Made by a program: the position numbers and the translations under genes. From contig CANIPU010000004.1 in NCBI GenBank assembly GCA_947469485.1, positions 152,869-216,868 of the forward strand: a DNA stretch of 64,000 bases, written 5' to 3'. The notes beneath the pieces were generated by a model. It ran no database searches and was not told the origin of the DNA. It saw only the letters and a list, made by a program, of their open reading frames with translations. Below, one piece after another: positions 42,688-51,316 of this stretch. The DNA comes from Chitinophagaceae bacterium (GTDB taxonomy: Bacteria > Bacteroidota > Bacteroidia > Chitinophagales > UBA10324). The number at the start of each line of letters is the position of its first letter. Position 1 is the first letter of the stretch.

Positions 42688-44349
42688 TTAATTCTCCATC
42701 AACTCTTTTGCATTCTTCATAGCAGCTTCTGTTGGTTTTTCGCCCGATAACATTCTGGCAATTTCAATAATGCGTTCGTCAGTTTTAAGTTCCCGAACCC
42801 TTGTAAATGTGCGACTCTTTAAATTTTCTTTATAAACAAAAAAGTGTTTTTCTCCTTTACCTGCAATTTGTGGTAAATGCGTAATGCATATAACCTGATG
42901 TTTTGCAGAAAGTTTTTGAAGTAAAATGGAAACTTTTCGCGCGGCTTCACCAGAAACTCCGGTATCTATTTCATCAAAAATGAGCGTAGGCATTGCAACA
43001 GATTCGGCAACCAAAGATTGAAGACATAACATCAATCGTGATAATTCTCCACCTGAAGCTACCTTATTTAATTCAATAAAATCGCTACCCTTGTTAGAAG
43101 CAAACAACAACCGAAACTGATCAATTCCGTTTTCTGAAAAATCATTTTCGGGCTTCAGTTTATGTTCGAACTTTATCTGTGCAAAAGGCATACTTGCCTC
43201 TTTCAGTAAATTATTAACTTCTTTTTCAGTCGGAGAAATTATTGATAATCTTTTCTTTGAAAGCGATTGAGCAATTTCTTTAAGCTCCTTTTTCATTAAA
43301 ACTGATTCATTGGTCAATTCATCCAGTTTAGTTGAATCAGTTTGCATTGATAATAATTGCTGATCAAATTGATTTTGTAACTGAAGTAATTCGCTGATTG
43401 AATTAGCTCTGTGTTTTTTCTGAAGCCGGTAAATTATATCCAGACGATTTTGTAATTCCAACAATCTCTCGGGAGAAAATTGCAATTTTATTTCACGGTT
43501 CTCTAATTCAGCTGCAATGTCTTTTACTTCAATAGTTGCGCTCTTAAGTCTGTTTGCCAGTTCTTCCAAATCAGGTTGAAACTTTACTGTTGCCTGCAAT
43601 AGTTGCAGAACAGATCGTAATTCATCACTTATGTTTCCTTCATTGTTTTGTAATTGGGCCGATGCTGTTGAAAGATTTCGTTTAATTTCTTCAGCATGAA
43701 CAAGAGCATTCATTTCCTGTTCAATATTCTCCTGTTCTCCTTCAGTTAACGAGGCTTCTTTTAATTCGTTGAATTGAAAGAGAATATAATCCTGTTCACG
43801 GGAGGCTTTATCCAATTGCTCTTTTAATTCTCTGATGTTTTTTTCAATCTCCCGAAAAGACCTGAATCTGAGCTGATATTTTTTTAATAAATCCTTAGAG
43901 CCGGAAATTGAGTCAATCAATTTTAACTGAAAAGTAGCATCATTCAATTCTAAAGTATCATGTTGCTGATGCAGATTGACTAACTGAGCGGTAAGTTTTT
44001 TTAAAGTCTGAAGATTTACAGGCGTGTCATTGATAAAAGCTCGGCTTTTTCCTCCGGGATTTATTTCTCTCCGAACTAAAGTATGCTCTTCAAAATCCAA
44101 ACCTTCTGTTTCAAAAAAAGAATCCAGTTCAAGATCTTTTATATCAAACTCAGCCTCAACCACACATTTTTTTTCTTTATCAAAAAAGGAAGTTGCTTCA
44201 GCTCTTTCACCCAGAATTAAAGATAATCCGCCAAGCAGAATTGATTTACCAGCACCGGTTTCTCCTGTAATTATGGAAAGCCGGTTAGAAAAATTAATGG
44301 TGGCTTCGTCAATGATGGCGAAATTTTGTATGGATAATCTTGTAAGCAT
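42688..44349 (-). CDS. recN: DNA repair protein RecN
   Basis: A 553-residue SMC-like ATPase for double-strand break repair. The Walker A motif GETGAGKS is at 29-36, with NFAIIDEATINF just before it. A long coiled coil fills about 160-380 (for example EIEKNIRELKEQLDKASRE). The ABC signature ASGGELSRLML lies about residue 430, and the Walker B segment DEIDTGVSG starts at 459. LHQQHD near residue 133 is the family's Q-loop region. Length is normal for RecN. It is transcribed with phosphohexomutase on the same strand, 59 bp apart. Confidence 0.97.
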   Translation of the reverse strand: MLTRLSIQNFAIIDEATINFSNRLSIITGETGAGKSILLGGLSLILGERAEATSFFDKEKKCVVEAEFDIKDLELDSFFETEGLDFEEHTLVRREINPGGKSRAFINDTPVNLQTLKKLTAQLVNLHQQHDTLELNDATFQLKLIDSISGSKDLLKKYQLRFRSFREIEKNIRELKEQLDKASREQDYILFQFNELKEASLTEGEQENIEQEMNALVHAEEIKRNLSTASAQLQNNEGNISDELRSVLQLLQATVKFQPDLEELANRLKSATIEVKDIAAELENREIKLQFSPERLLELQNRLDIIYRLQKKHRANSISELLQLQNQFDQQLLSMQTDSTKLDELTNESVLMKKELKEIAQSLSKKRLSIISPTEKEVNNLLKEASMPFAQIKFEHKLKPENDFSENGIDQFRLLFASNKGSDFIELNKVASGGELSRLMLCLQSLVAESVAMPTLIFDEIDTGVSGEAARKVSILLQKLSAKHQVICITHLPQIAGKGEKHFFVYKENLKSRTFTRVRELKTDERIIEIARMLSGEKPTEAAMKNAKELMEN

Positions 44350-44505
44350 CTTCTTTAAATCGAGGTGTTATTTTTCTTCCGATTAGTTATTGATTAATAA
44401 GTGTGCAAGATAAATACAATTAGCACTGATTAATGGTAAAATATTTAATTTACTTTGAAAAGTTTTATTGAATCATTTTTAAGAAGGAGTTTTTAAATAC
44501 CTGAA

Positions 44506-45048
44506 ATGAATAAAGAAGAAATTAAACAAGGGCTGCTTTTTAAGCATGAAGAATTTATTAAATTGTTTTCCGGGATGACCGAAAAGGATTTCATGATCGC
44601 AATAAATGATAAATGGACTGCCGGACAACAACTTGATCATATAATAAGAAGCGTAAAACCACTTACCCAGATATTTTTATTTCCGTCATTTTTAATTCGT
44701 TTGGTTTTTGGAAAAGCCAATAGACCTTCAAAGGATTATGAATCATTAGTGAAAAAGTATTTGTCTAAAATTGAGCAGGGCGGCAAAGCATCCGGAAGAT
44801 TTGTTCCTCAAACCATACCATTCCGGCAACGCGAAAATTTAACTAAAGAGCTTTTTAAATTAATAAATAAACTGGTTGTTCAGGTAGATGGTTTTTCTGA
44901 AGAACAACTCGATGAATTAATACTTCCTCATCCTTTGTTGGGTAAGTTAACCCTTAGAGAAATGTTATGTTTTACTATTTATCATGTAGAGCATCACCAT
45001 GCAATAACATTGAGGAATATTGAATTTGCTAGCAGAATTTCAGATTAG
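44506..45048 (+). CDS. DinB-family protein
   Basis: A 180-residue four-helix bundle with the DinB pattern. His45 (QLDHIIRS) and the C-terminal His160 and His164 (YHVEHHHAITLRN) are the probable metal-ligand triad. The segment DKWTAGQQLDHI is typical for DinB-like proteins of Bacteroidota. Function is unknown; related proteins act as metal-dependent thiol transferases. A hydrophobic patch (LTQIFLFPSFLIRLVFG) in the middle is unusual and might form a dimer interface. Single gene. Confidence 0.85.
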   Translation: MNKEEIKQGLLFKHEEFIKLFSGMTEKDFMIAINDKWTAGQQLDHIIRSVKPLTQIFLFPSFLIRLVFGKANRPSKDYESLVKKYLSKIEQGGKASGRFVPQTIPFRQRENLTKELFKLINKLVVQVDGFSEEQLDELILPHPLLGKLTLREMLCFTIYHVEHHHAITLRNIEFASRISD

Positions 45049-45131
45049 CTGATTACCTATTGGGTTGGCAATGCAATATTGCATGACAGCTTATTTGATA
45101 CTTTGTGACTTTTAATTAAATAGAGAAATTT

Positions 45132-46157
45132 ATGGAAATTGGGATTGATAGTTTTGCTGCAGCAAAACTGAGTGAGGATAAAAGCGGGTCAATTAATAAC
45201 TCGCAATCACTGGATGAATTAATTGAAAGAATAGTTTTTGCCGACCAAAACAAATTAGATGTTTTTGGAATAGGGGAGCATCACCGCAAAGAATTTTTGG
45301 ATTCAGCACCTGTCGTTATTCTTGCTGCTGCTGCTGCAAAAACAAAATACATAAAACTTACCAGCGCTGTTACAGTACTAAGTGCTGCTGACCCGGTAAG
45401 GGTATTTCAAAATTTTGCAACATTGGATTTAATTTCAAAAGGCAGAGCCGAAATGGTTGTTGGCAGAGGTTCTTTTACTGAAGCATTTCCATTATTCGGT
45501 TTTGATATTCATGATTACGATGAACTCTTTACCGAAAAATTAAACCTCTTACTCAACATAAGAGATAATGAAATTGTAAACTGGAAGGGCAACTTCCGGC
45601 CAGAATTAAGAAATCAGGCTATATATCCGCGACCAATACAAAATCCATTTCCTGTTTGGTTGGGAGTTGGAGGAACTCCCGAGTCTTTTATAAGAGCGGG
45701 AGCTATGGGCTTGCCGTTAATGGTTGCGGTAATCGGAGGGGAAACACATCGGTTCAGGCCACTGATTGATTTATACAGAGAGGCCGGAAAGAGAGCAGGT
45801 TTCAGCCCTGATCAGTTAAAAGTTGGATTGCACTCATTGGGATATGTTGCAAACACTTCTGAAGAAGCAATAGCAGATTATTATCCAGGATATGCAGAAA
45901 CTTTTACAAGAATCGGGAAGGAGCGTGGATGGCCACCTGTATCGCGATCAAGGTTCGATGCACAAAACGGACCTTTGGGTGCTTTGCTTGTCGGTAATCC
46001 GGAAGAGGTTGCTGAAAAAATTCTCAGGCACAGTGAATCATTGGGAGGTATTTCAAGATTTTCATTTCAAATGGATAATGCTGCGCTTCCGCATAGCAAA
46101 CTTTTAAAATCAATTGAGCTGATAGGAACTAAAGTATCACCATTAGTAAATAAATAG
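45132..46157 (+). CDS. LLM-class flavin-dependent oxidoreductase
   Basis: A 341-residue luciferase-like monooxygenase with the TIM-barrel family motifs. The N-terminal MEIGIDSFAAAKLSED, the segment GIGEHHRKEFLDSAPV, GRAEMVVGRGSFTEAFPLFG and PFPVWLGVGGTPESFIRAG all fit. Substrate is not known; many family members oxidise alkanes, sulfonates or F420-linked compounds. F420 is unlikely in this organism, so FMN is the likely cofactor. It follows the DinB gene by 83 bp on the same strand. Confidence 0.92.
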   Translation: MEIGIDSFAAAKLSEDKSGSINNSQSLDELIERIVFADQNKLDVFGIGEHHRKEFLDSAPVVILAAAAAKTKYIKLTSAVTVLSAADPVRVFQNFATLDLISKGRAEMVVGRGSFTEAFPLFGFDIHDYDELFTEKLNLLLNIRDNEIVNWKGNFRPELRNQAIYPRPIQNPFPVWLGVGGTPESFIRAGAMGLPLMVAVIGGETHRFRPLIDLYREAGKRAGFSPDQLKVGLHSLGYVANTSEEAIADYYPGYAETFTRIGKERGWPPVSRSRFDAQNGPLGALLVGNPEEVAEKILRHSESLGGISRFSFQMDNAALPHSKLLKSIELIGTKVSPLVNK

Positions 46158-46214
46158 AATAGTGAGGCAACTGATTTATTTAATTCATTTGCTTAAAGGA
46201 CATGAAAAAAATTG

Positions 46215-46946
46215 TTAGCTATTCGCCTTAAGCAAATCTTCAATAGTATCAATGCTCAAGGTTTCAATAAAAGTTTCGGCAAGATGAATGGCGAAATTAT
46301 TTTCTAACCAGCGCAGTTGCTCTAATGATTCAGCCTGTTCAAGTGCGGTAGGAGAGAGCTGAGCAATTTTTAATAAAGTTTCTTTTCTGTATCCATACAT
46401 TCCGATGTGTTTAAAAAACGGATGATGATGCAGCCAATCCTGTTCTTCAATATTTCTTAAATAAGGAACTACAGCCCTGCTGAAATACAATGCTTTTCCT
46501 TCGGGTGTTTTAATGGCCTTCACCACATTCGGATTTTTTAATTCATCCAGTGAAGAAATTCTTTTTATTAATGAACCAATCTGCACTTCATCATTCAAAA
46601 ACAAATCGCGCAGTGCTGTTAAATGTTCAGCTTCAATAAAGGGTTCATCTCCTTGTATATTGATGATAACATCAAATTCATTTCCAATAACAGATGCTAC
46701 TTCGGCGCATCGTTCGGTTCCGCTGTTGTGCAATGGTGATGTTAAAATTGCTTCTGCACCAAAAGAAGCAGCAACATTCATTATTCGTTCATCATCAGTG
46801 GCAATAAATATTCTGTCAACCGTATTACTTTTTTTCACCCGTTCATACACATGCTGAATCATTGGCTTGCCTTGAATCAACGCCAATGGTTTTCCCGGTA
46901 AACGGGTTGAAGCATATCGTGCGGGAATGATTCCGAGGAACTTCAT
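46215..46946 (-). CDS. kdsB: 3-deoxy-manno-octulosonate cytidylyltransferase
   Basis: A 243-residue CMP-Kdo synthetase that activates Kdo for lipopolysaccharide inner-core synthesis. The N-terminal GIIPARYASTRLPGKPLALI nucleotide loop, the segment RIFIATDDERIMNVA, INIQGDEPFI (metal and CTP contact) and the C-terminal SLEQLRWLENNF all match KdsB. Length is as usual. It fits a Gram-negative envelope. It lies downstream of the four-helix-bundle gene and close to its repeat arm. Confidence 0.97.
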   Translation of the reverse strand: MKFLGIIPARYASTRLPGKPLALIQGKPMIQHVYERVKKSNTVDRIFIATDDERIMNVAASFGAEAILTSPLHNSGTERCAEVASVIGNEFDVIINIQGDEPFIEAEHLTALRDLFLNDEVQIGSLIKRISSLDELKNPNVVKAIKTPEGKALYFSRAVVPYLRNIEEQDWLHHHPFFKHIGMYGYRKETLLKIAQLSPTALEQAESLEQLRWLENNFAIHLAETFIETLSIDTIEDLLKANS

Positions 46947-46952
46947 TTTTTC

Positions 46953-46980
46953 AATAGTTAATAGTTAATAGTGAACAGTT
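46953..46980. repeat. Left arm of repeats flanking the four-helix-bundle gene
   Basis: Short tandem units of about 8 bp (AATAGTT) ending AATAGTGAACA. Its 18-bp end (46960-46977) is the exact inverted match of 47366-47383 on the other side of the gene. Confidence 0.8.
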
Positions 46981-47008
46981 ATCAGACACGACTTTAATTT
47001 TTTCACAG

Positions 47009-47365
47009 TTATTTTAAGTTGTTTTTTGTTGTCTTGATAGTTGAAATCAGCATTTTTAATAGTTCTGTACATTCGTTACTGAGACTTTTATGTAAAGGTT
47101 CATCAATGTAATCAGTATCTTTTAAAAGAGATAGCCAAAAGTCAGTTTCATTTGCTTCCTTCAATGCAATATTCATTTTATTTATAAAGTCGGGTTTGCT
47201 TTGACCGAATTCAGCTTCTCTGATTAAAGCACCAATTGATGTTCCGCTTTTCAATACTTGTTTAGATAAAACAAATTCTTTTTTATTCGATTGCAAGAAC
47301 TGCGAAAGTTTAACAATTCTAATTGCAAATAAATAACTCTTATCTCGCAAAACAGATTTAGACAT
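47009..47365 (-). CDS. Four-helix-bundle protein (23S rRNA IVP-like)
   Basis: A 118-residue all-helical protein of the bacterial four-helix-bundle family, first noted inside 23S rRNA intervening sequences. The characteristic segments are SYLFAIRIVKLSQFL, QVLKSGTSIGALIREAEFGQ, KMNIALKEANETDFWLSLL and CTELLKMLISTIKT. The gene family is common as isolated copies in Bacteroidota and often sits between short repeats, as here (46953-46980 and 47366-47400). Function is unknown; a basic surface suggests RNA contact (inference). Confidence 0.9.
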   Translation of the reverse strand: MSKSVLRDKSYLFAIRIVKLSQFLQSNKKEFVLSKQVLKSGTSIGALIREAEFGQSKPDFINKMNIALKEANETDFWLSLLKDTDYIDEPLHKSLSNECTELLKMLISTIKTTKNNLK

Positions 47366-47400
47366 TGTTCACTATTAACTATTCACTATTAACTATTCAC
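47366..47400. repeat. Right arm of repeats flanking the four-helix-bundle gene
   Basis: Alternating units ACTATTAACTATTC in tandem. The first 18 bp (47366-47383) are the inverse of 46960-46977. The arm touches the stop codon of the NfeD-type gene and the start codon of the four-helix-bundle gene. Confidence 0.8.
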
Positions 47401-48779
47401 TACCCACTCTTTCTAACAACAAGATAATTTCCTCTTATCTCAATTACTTTAACTAGATCATTTTTAGAAATGAAATCTCCATCGCTTATACTATCGTGTC
47501 GGATTTTATTTATTTCCACACTGCCTGCCGGCCGAAGGTCTGTCATAGCAGTTCCGCTTTGACCAATAAGTGAATTCAATTGATTAACCGATTCATTAAA
47601 GCTTTTTGCATCTTCAAGTGTATCAGTTAATACTACGCTTCTCGAAATTTTTGATTTTAAAAAGTTATTCCCAAAATAAACTGATGCGGTAATTGCAACA
47701 ATCATGATTGAGGAAATTCGTAAAAGAGCAAACAATAAATTGTCGGCTCCTGACATGGAGAAATTGAAAAAATCATTCGCAATTAACGATAGCGTTAATG
47801 AACCAACAATAAAAGTGATGCCTAAAATGCCTGCAATACCGAAACCCGGTATTATAAATATTTCGACGACGAGCAGTATTAGTCCTATTACGAAAACCAG
47901 TATTTCCCAATTCGCCGCCATACCATCCAGATACAACGGAGCAAAATAAAGTACTGCAGCTGTGAGAGCGGCAAACAACGGAAATCCGATTCCGGGATGC
48001 TGAAACTCAAAATAAATTCCTGCAATAATTATTAATAGCAATATGCTGTTTACAAAGGGGTTTAGTAAAAAACTTATAATAGCATCAAGCACTGAAGCTT
48101 CATATCTTACTATTTTAAAATTGGTAATTCCTGCAAGTGCACATACTTCATCTACATCAGAAGCAATACCATCGCAATACTGATATCTTATTGCTTCATC
48201 GGTTGTCAGTGTAATTATCCGGCCACTGTCAGCAATGTCTTTTAAATAGCTGTTGGGCGATACCATTCCTTCTGCAATTTTCGGGTCGCGCCCTCTTTTT
48301 TCAGCGGTGGCTCTCATCATGCCGCGCATATATGATTGGTATTTATCAGGCATAATTTCTCCTGTTTCATTTACCACCGATGCCGCGCCAATGGTGCTAC
48401 CCGGTTTCATAAAAATTTTATTACAGGCAATAGAAATAAGGGCTCCTGCTGATGCCGCATTGCCATCAATTAATACATAAACAGGAATTTTGCTGTCAAG
48501 TATCCGGTTTCTTATTAAATCTGCATTGCTCAATTCGCCGCCGAAAGTGTTTAAATGAAGTACGATAATATCAGCCTTTAGGTCTTCAGCTTCTTTAAAA
48601 CAATTATTTACTATGCGCCACGCTGCAGGTGCAATTTCCTGCTTCAGTTCAAAAGTGTAAACAATCTTTTTTGTTTCAGAAATTGTTTGTGCTTGTAAGT
48701 CTTGGTGTACAGTTAACTGTAACAGAAAGACAATAGCCGTGAATAAGAACCGTTGTATTTGCACTTTGAAAAGTTTCAA
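47400..48779 (-). CDS. NfeD-family membrane serine protease (ClpP class)
   Basis: A 459-residue membrane protein. An N-terminal hydrophobic segment (FLFTAIVFLLQLTV) is followed by a ClpP-type serine protease domain. The oxyanion Gly pair is in NTFGGELSNADLIRNRI and the nucleophile Ser110 is in IDGNAASAGALISIACN. TAEKRGRDPKIAEGMV follows. The membrane part (about 245-375) has several segments, for example SILLLIIIAGIYFEF and NWEILVFVIGLILLVVEIF. A C-terminal OB-fold NfeD domain (about 395-459; GQSGTAMTDLRPAGSVEIN) completes it. The family pairs with stomatin-like proteins in other bacteria. No stomatin gene is seen here. Confidence 0.93.
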   Translation of the reverse strand: MKLFKVQIQRFLFTAIVFLLQLTVHQDLQAQTISETKKIVYTFELKQEIAPAAWRIVNNCFKEAEDLKADIIVLHLNTFGGELSNADLIRNRILDSKIPVYVLIDGNAASAGALISIACNKIFMKPGSTIGAASVVNETGEIMPDKYQSYMRGMMRATAEKRGRDPKIAEGMVSPNSYLKDIADSGRIITLTTDEAIRYQYCDGIASDVDEVCALAGITNFKIVRYEASVLDAIISFLLNPFVNSILLLIIIAGIYFEFQHPGIGFPLFAALTAAVLYFAPLYLDGMAANWEILVFVIGLILLVVEIFIIPGFGIAGILGITFIVGSLTLSLIANDFFNFSMSGADNLLFALLRISSIMIVAITASVYFGNNFLKSKISRSVVLTDTLEDAKSFNESVNQLNSLIGQSGTAMTDLRPAGSVEINKIRHDSISDGDFISKNDLVKVIEIRGNYLVVRKSG

Positions 48780-48820
48780 TGAGATAGTTTTACAGAATGA
48801 TTAACGATTTCAAAAATAAC

Positions 48821-49951
48821 ATGAAAAGAATACTTGTAATTATTTTAATGCTTTTTAATGCGGTTGGCCTATATGCTCAATCCAATACACAGGATTATAA
48901 AGTGAGCAAGGGCGAAACATTGTATGGCTTATCGCAGAAATACAATACCACAGTAGGTCACTTATTAGATATAAATCCTTCAGTTATCAATAATAAACTG
49001 CAGGAAGGCGCTGTTATAAAAGTTCCGGTGATTAAGAACGATGTAACCTATAACAAAGTAAAAATTGGTCCGCCACAGTTCATTGTTCCTGTAACATACA
49101 ATATCAGCAAAGGAGAAACCCTTTATGCTATTTCAAAGAAGATGAATACCAATGTGGAATCGTTAAGAATGTGGAATGAATTGAAAAACGACGATATAAA
49201 AGCAGGGCAAAAATTAATTGTTGGCTATGGTAATTCGAACAGTGAAAATTCAATTTCCGGTGGAAGCAATACAGTCACACCGGTTGAAACAAAAAAAGAT
49301 GCACCTGTTAAACCAACCAATAAGGATGTGGTAAAAAATGTAAAGGAAAGCCCGCAGAAGGATACTAAAAAAGTGGTTGCTCCGAAAGATGATACTTTAG
49401 AAAAGAAAAAAGACAATACATCAGTTTCGGTAACAAGTACAACAGGAGTTGAATCAAAAACTGATACATACGCTACTGTTGAAATAAAAAAAACAACTTC
49501 GGAAACCAAGGAGCTTAATTCAATAACACCGACAGAAAAAAATCCGGTAACAGCAACCACAAATGTTGTGGCAAACCCGAGTTCAACAAAACCTGTTGAA
49601 CCAAATACCACTAAACCTACACCTGTAACCACACCTAAAACAACTACTCCGGGTGCTGATAAACAATTGGTTTACTTAACTGAAAAAGGAGTAATTACCT
49701 GGACAAAAAGTAATAACGACGACGGACAGTACTATGCGCTTCACCCTACTGCACCGATTGGTACTACCATTACTGTTAAGAATATGATGAACAGCAAAAC
49801 ACTTCAGATTAAAGTTATTGGCAAATTGCCAAACACTGCAGATAACCAGGGTGTGTTAATGAAAATAAGCAACTCAGCAGCCAGAGCATTAAATGTATTA
49901 GACGATAAATTTTTATCTACTGCTAATTATATGGGGTACAAAGCGGAATAG
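48821..49951 (+). CDS. LysM-domain cell-wall protein with a C-terminal RlpA-like segment
   Basis: A 376-residue exported protein. ATG 48821 starts the signal peptide MKRILVIILMLFNAVGLYAQ; an in-frame ATG eight codons upstream (48797) is possible. Two LysM domains follow (about 25-70 and 89-134; VSKGETLYGLSQKYNTTV and ISKGETLYAISKKMNTN), which bind peptidoglycan or chitin-like glycans. A long Thr/Lys/Pro-rich linker comes next (about 145-280). The last 95 residues (GQYYALHPTAPIGTTITVKN and GVLMKISNSAARALNVLDDK) resemble a double-psi barrel as in RlpA, without obvious catalytic residues. It likely works in the periplasm or outer-membrane-facing wall. Confidence 0.9.
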   Translation: MKRILVIILMLFNAVGLYAQSNTQDYKVSKGETLYGLSQKYNTTVGHLLDINPSVINNKLQEGAVIKVPVIKNDVTYNKVKIGPPQFIVPVTYNISKGETLYAISKKMNTNVESLRMWNELKNDDIKAGQKLIVGYGNSNSENSISGGSNTVTPVETKKDAPVKPTNKDVVKNVKESPQKDTKKVVAPKDDTLEKKKDNTSVSVTSTTGVESKTDTYATVEIKKTTSETKELNSITPTEKNPVTATTNVVANPSSTKPVEPNTTKPTPVTTPKTTTPGADKQLVYLTEKGVITWTKSNNDDGQYYALHPTAPIGTTITVKNMMNSKTLQIKVIGKLPNTADNQGVLMKISNSAARALNVLDDKFLSTANYMGYKAE

Positions 49952-49964
49952 TTTTTTTCAGGAG

Positions 49965-50021
49965 AGTTTTAAAAGTGCGTTGAAAATATTTTCTTGTTAT
50001 CGCTTTCTTGTAACTTTCCTG
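49965..50021 (+). repeat. Direct repeat R1, left boundary of the accessory island
   Basis: Matches 52414-52470 in the same orientation over 57 bp with four mismatches counted by eye. The intervening 2.4 kb holds repeats and three small genes. No coding frame uses this stretch. Confidence 0.9.
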
Positions 50022-50091
50022 CTCGGCACTGTCTACAACCATTCCGAGATGGAAAAAAAATAAGTGAGTGCCCGTTTTTTTATTAAAAACA

Positions 50092-50280
50092 AAAGGAACA
50101 GGTGCTGCGCCAATTGGAAAAATTACTGCGCCAGTTGGAAAAAGAGTTTTTCCGATTGGAAAAATTGCTGCGCCAGTTGGAAAAAGAGTTTTTCTGAATG
50201 GAAAAATTACAATACCGGTTGGAAAAAGAGTTTTTCGTGGTAGAAATGTAATAAAACCGGTACGAAAAATTGAGGGATAG
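50092..50280 (+). repeat. Tandem repeat of about 42 bp (two 21-bp half units)
   Basis: Nine 21-bp half units (50092 to 50280) alternate between a type with TGGAAAAATTACTGCG and a type with TTGGAAAAAGAGTTTTTCC. Sharpest copies are 50113-50196; later ones drift. As 21 is a multiple of 3, the array can be read as a 7-residue repeat (PIGKITA / PVGKRVF) from a GTG at 50068 to a TAG at 50280. Whether it is translated is unclear; I treat it as a repeat, not a gene. Confidence 0.85.
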
Positions 50281-50435
50281 TGTGTTTTGATAAATATGCC
50301 TAGTGCAAAGCCCGTTTTTTAAACTGGTTTAAAAATTTGCGTTAACTAGCTCGGCACAGTAAGCCACCATGCTGTAACAGCTATTACCTCCTCTTCTATC
50401 TGTGTCGTCATAAGCAGTGAAAGGACACAGAGGAT

Positions 50436-50522
50436 AAAGTGCTGAGACCTTTGCTATTAAGAACGATAAGAAGCGTGGATTGCAATTAACAAAAGGCACA
50501 TGCTTCACGAGACACAGAGGGA
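50436..50522 (+). repeat. Repeat A, copy 1
   Basis: An 87-bp stretch about 80 per cent alike, by eye, to 51549-51635. The core motif (TTTGCTATTAAGAACGATAA at 50450-50469) occurs also at 51509 and 51563. No gene is found here. Confidence 0.8.
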
Positions 50523-50550
50523 GAATAAAAAAATATCTTTAACAAATTTT

Positions 50551-50594
50551 AAAAACGGGGAAAGCTGAAAACCGAATAGAGTAGGCAACAAAAA
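50551..50594 (+). repeat. Leader repeat B, copy 1 (before the small gene at 50602)
   Basis: About 44 bp of AAAACGGGG, AAAACCGA and AGAGTAGGCA motifs are found again before the next small gene at 50982-51024, with one indel and few mismatches. The copies end 8 and 15 bp before the respective start codons. Confidence 0.85.
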
Positions 50595-50601
50595 AGAAAC
50601 A

Positions 50602-50853
50602 ATGAATAAATTTATGATTGACATCCTTTTACAAGGAATAGACAATGAAACAAGAATGAAATTACTGCCAAAAGAACAAGAAATAATAAAGGAGTGGGAA
50701 GACAATGGGACACTTTTAGCTTCCTACATAAAAGGTGACACGGCTGGGATCTACTTGGTATTAATGGCTAATGACAAATCGGACGCAGACAAAAAACTCT
50801 CAACTCTTCCATACTATCCGTATATGAAAATAGAAATAATGACATTGAGATAG
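50602..50853 (+). CDS. Small ferredoxin-like-fold protein (YciI/muconolactone-isomerase-like)
   Basis: An 83-residue cytoplasmic protein starting MNKFMIDILLQGIDNETRMK. The pattern beta-alpha-beta-beta-alpha-beta is visible: a first strand, the helix LLPKEQEIIKEWEDNG, the strands LLASYIKGDTAG and IYLVLMAND, the helix DADKKLSTLPYYP, and the last strand YMKIEIMTLR. It is typical for the dimeric alpha/beta-barrel group that includes YciI and muconolactone isomerase. Catalytic function is not predictable. It is framed by leader repeat B and hairpin C, as the next gene is. The start ATG lies right after repeat B. Confidence 0.8.
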   Translation: MNKFMIDILLQGIDNETRMKLLPKEQEIIKEWEDNGTLLASYIKGDTAGIYLVLMANDKSDADKKLSTLPYYPYMKIEIMTLR

Positions 50854-50916
50854 TGAATCCAGTTCGGCTCAGCTTACTTACAGTTCGGCACGGTTTACTC
50901 AAAAGTATTTTTATTT

Positions 50917-50958
50917 TCCGTTCCAGCAAGGTTTTCCTACAAGGAGACCCTGGGCATT
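50917..50958 (+). terminator. Hairpin repeat C, copy 1
   Basis: A 42-bp copy of 51317-51358 with four differences. In this copy the stem is weaker because the drift hits both arms. It follows the first small gene by 64 bp and is followed by T residues, so it may act as a terminator. Confidence 0.65.
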
Positions 50959-50981
50959 CTTTTTACATTTGACAAAATAAA

Positions 50982-51024
50982 AAAAACGGGCAAGCCGAAA
51001 ACCGATCAGAGTAGGCAGCAAAAA
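50982..51024 (+). repeat. Leader repeat B, copy 2 (before the small gene at 51039)
   Basis: The second copy of the leader at 50551-50594, ending 15 bp before the ATG at 51039. A shared 5' leader in front of two unrelated small genes suggests a common control element or a cassette boundary. Confidence 0.85.
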
Positions 51025-51038
51025 CAAAAATTTAAATT

Positions 51039-51311
51039 ATGCCTAAGTATGTAATTGAAAGAGAAATTACAGGTGCAGGAAAATTTACTGCTGAACAGTT
51101 GAAAGGTATTTCACAAACTTCTTGTAATGTATTGGACAAAATGGGTCCTCACATTCAATGGCTTCACAGCTATGTAACGACAGACAAAATCTATTGCGTT
51201 TACATTGCATCCAATGAAGAAATGGTTCGTGAACATGCAAAGCAAGGAGGGTTTCCTGCAAATTCAGTAAGTAAAGTATCAGTTATAATAGACCCTACTA
51301 CTTCTGAATAA
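51039..51311 (+). CDS. DUF4242-family small protein
   Basis: A 90-residue protein beginning MPKYVIEREITGAGKFTAEQ, the usual start of DUF4242 (SCO4226-like, nickel-binding in Streptomyces) proteins. The segment GPHIQWLHSYVTTDKIYCVY and EEMVREHAKQGGFP are typical: His in WLHSYV and in REHAK are the likely metal ligands. Small ferredoxin-like dimer by family knowledge. Nickel binding here is inferred only. It shares its leader and trailing hairpin repeats with the gene at 50602. Confidence 0.88.
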   Translation: MPKYVIEREITGAGKFTAEQLKGISQTSCNVLDKMGPHIQWLHSYVTTDKIYCVYIASNEEMVREHAKQGGFPANSVSKVSVIIDPTTSE

Positions 51312-51316
51312 TTTAG

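Noticed and set aside
44024..44386. A plus-strand frame of 120 codons within recN
   Set aside because: Antisense shadow of the RecN N-terminus.
49225..49632. A minus-strand frame of 135 codons
   Set aside because: Antisense of the Thr/Lys/Pro linker in the LysM protein; it is Val/Phe/Ser-rich only because of the complement of that linker.
50068..50280. A 70-codon frame over the 42-bp repeat as a protein gene
   Set aside because: No ATG and only a GTG start, and the peptide is nothing but the repeat. Kept as a repeat until translation is shown.
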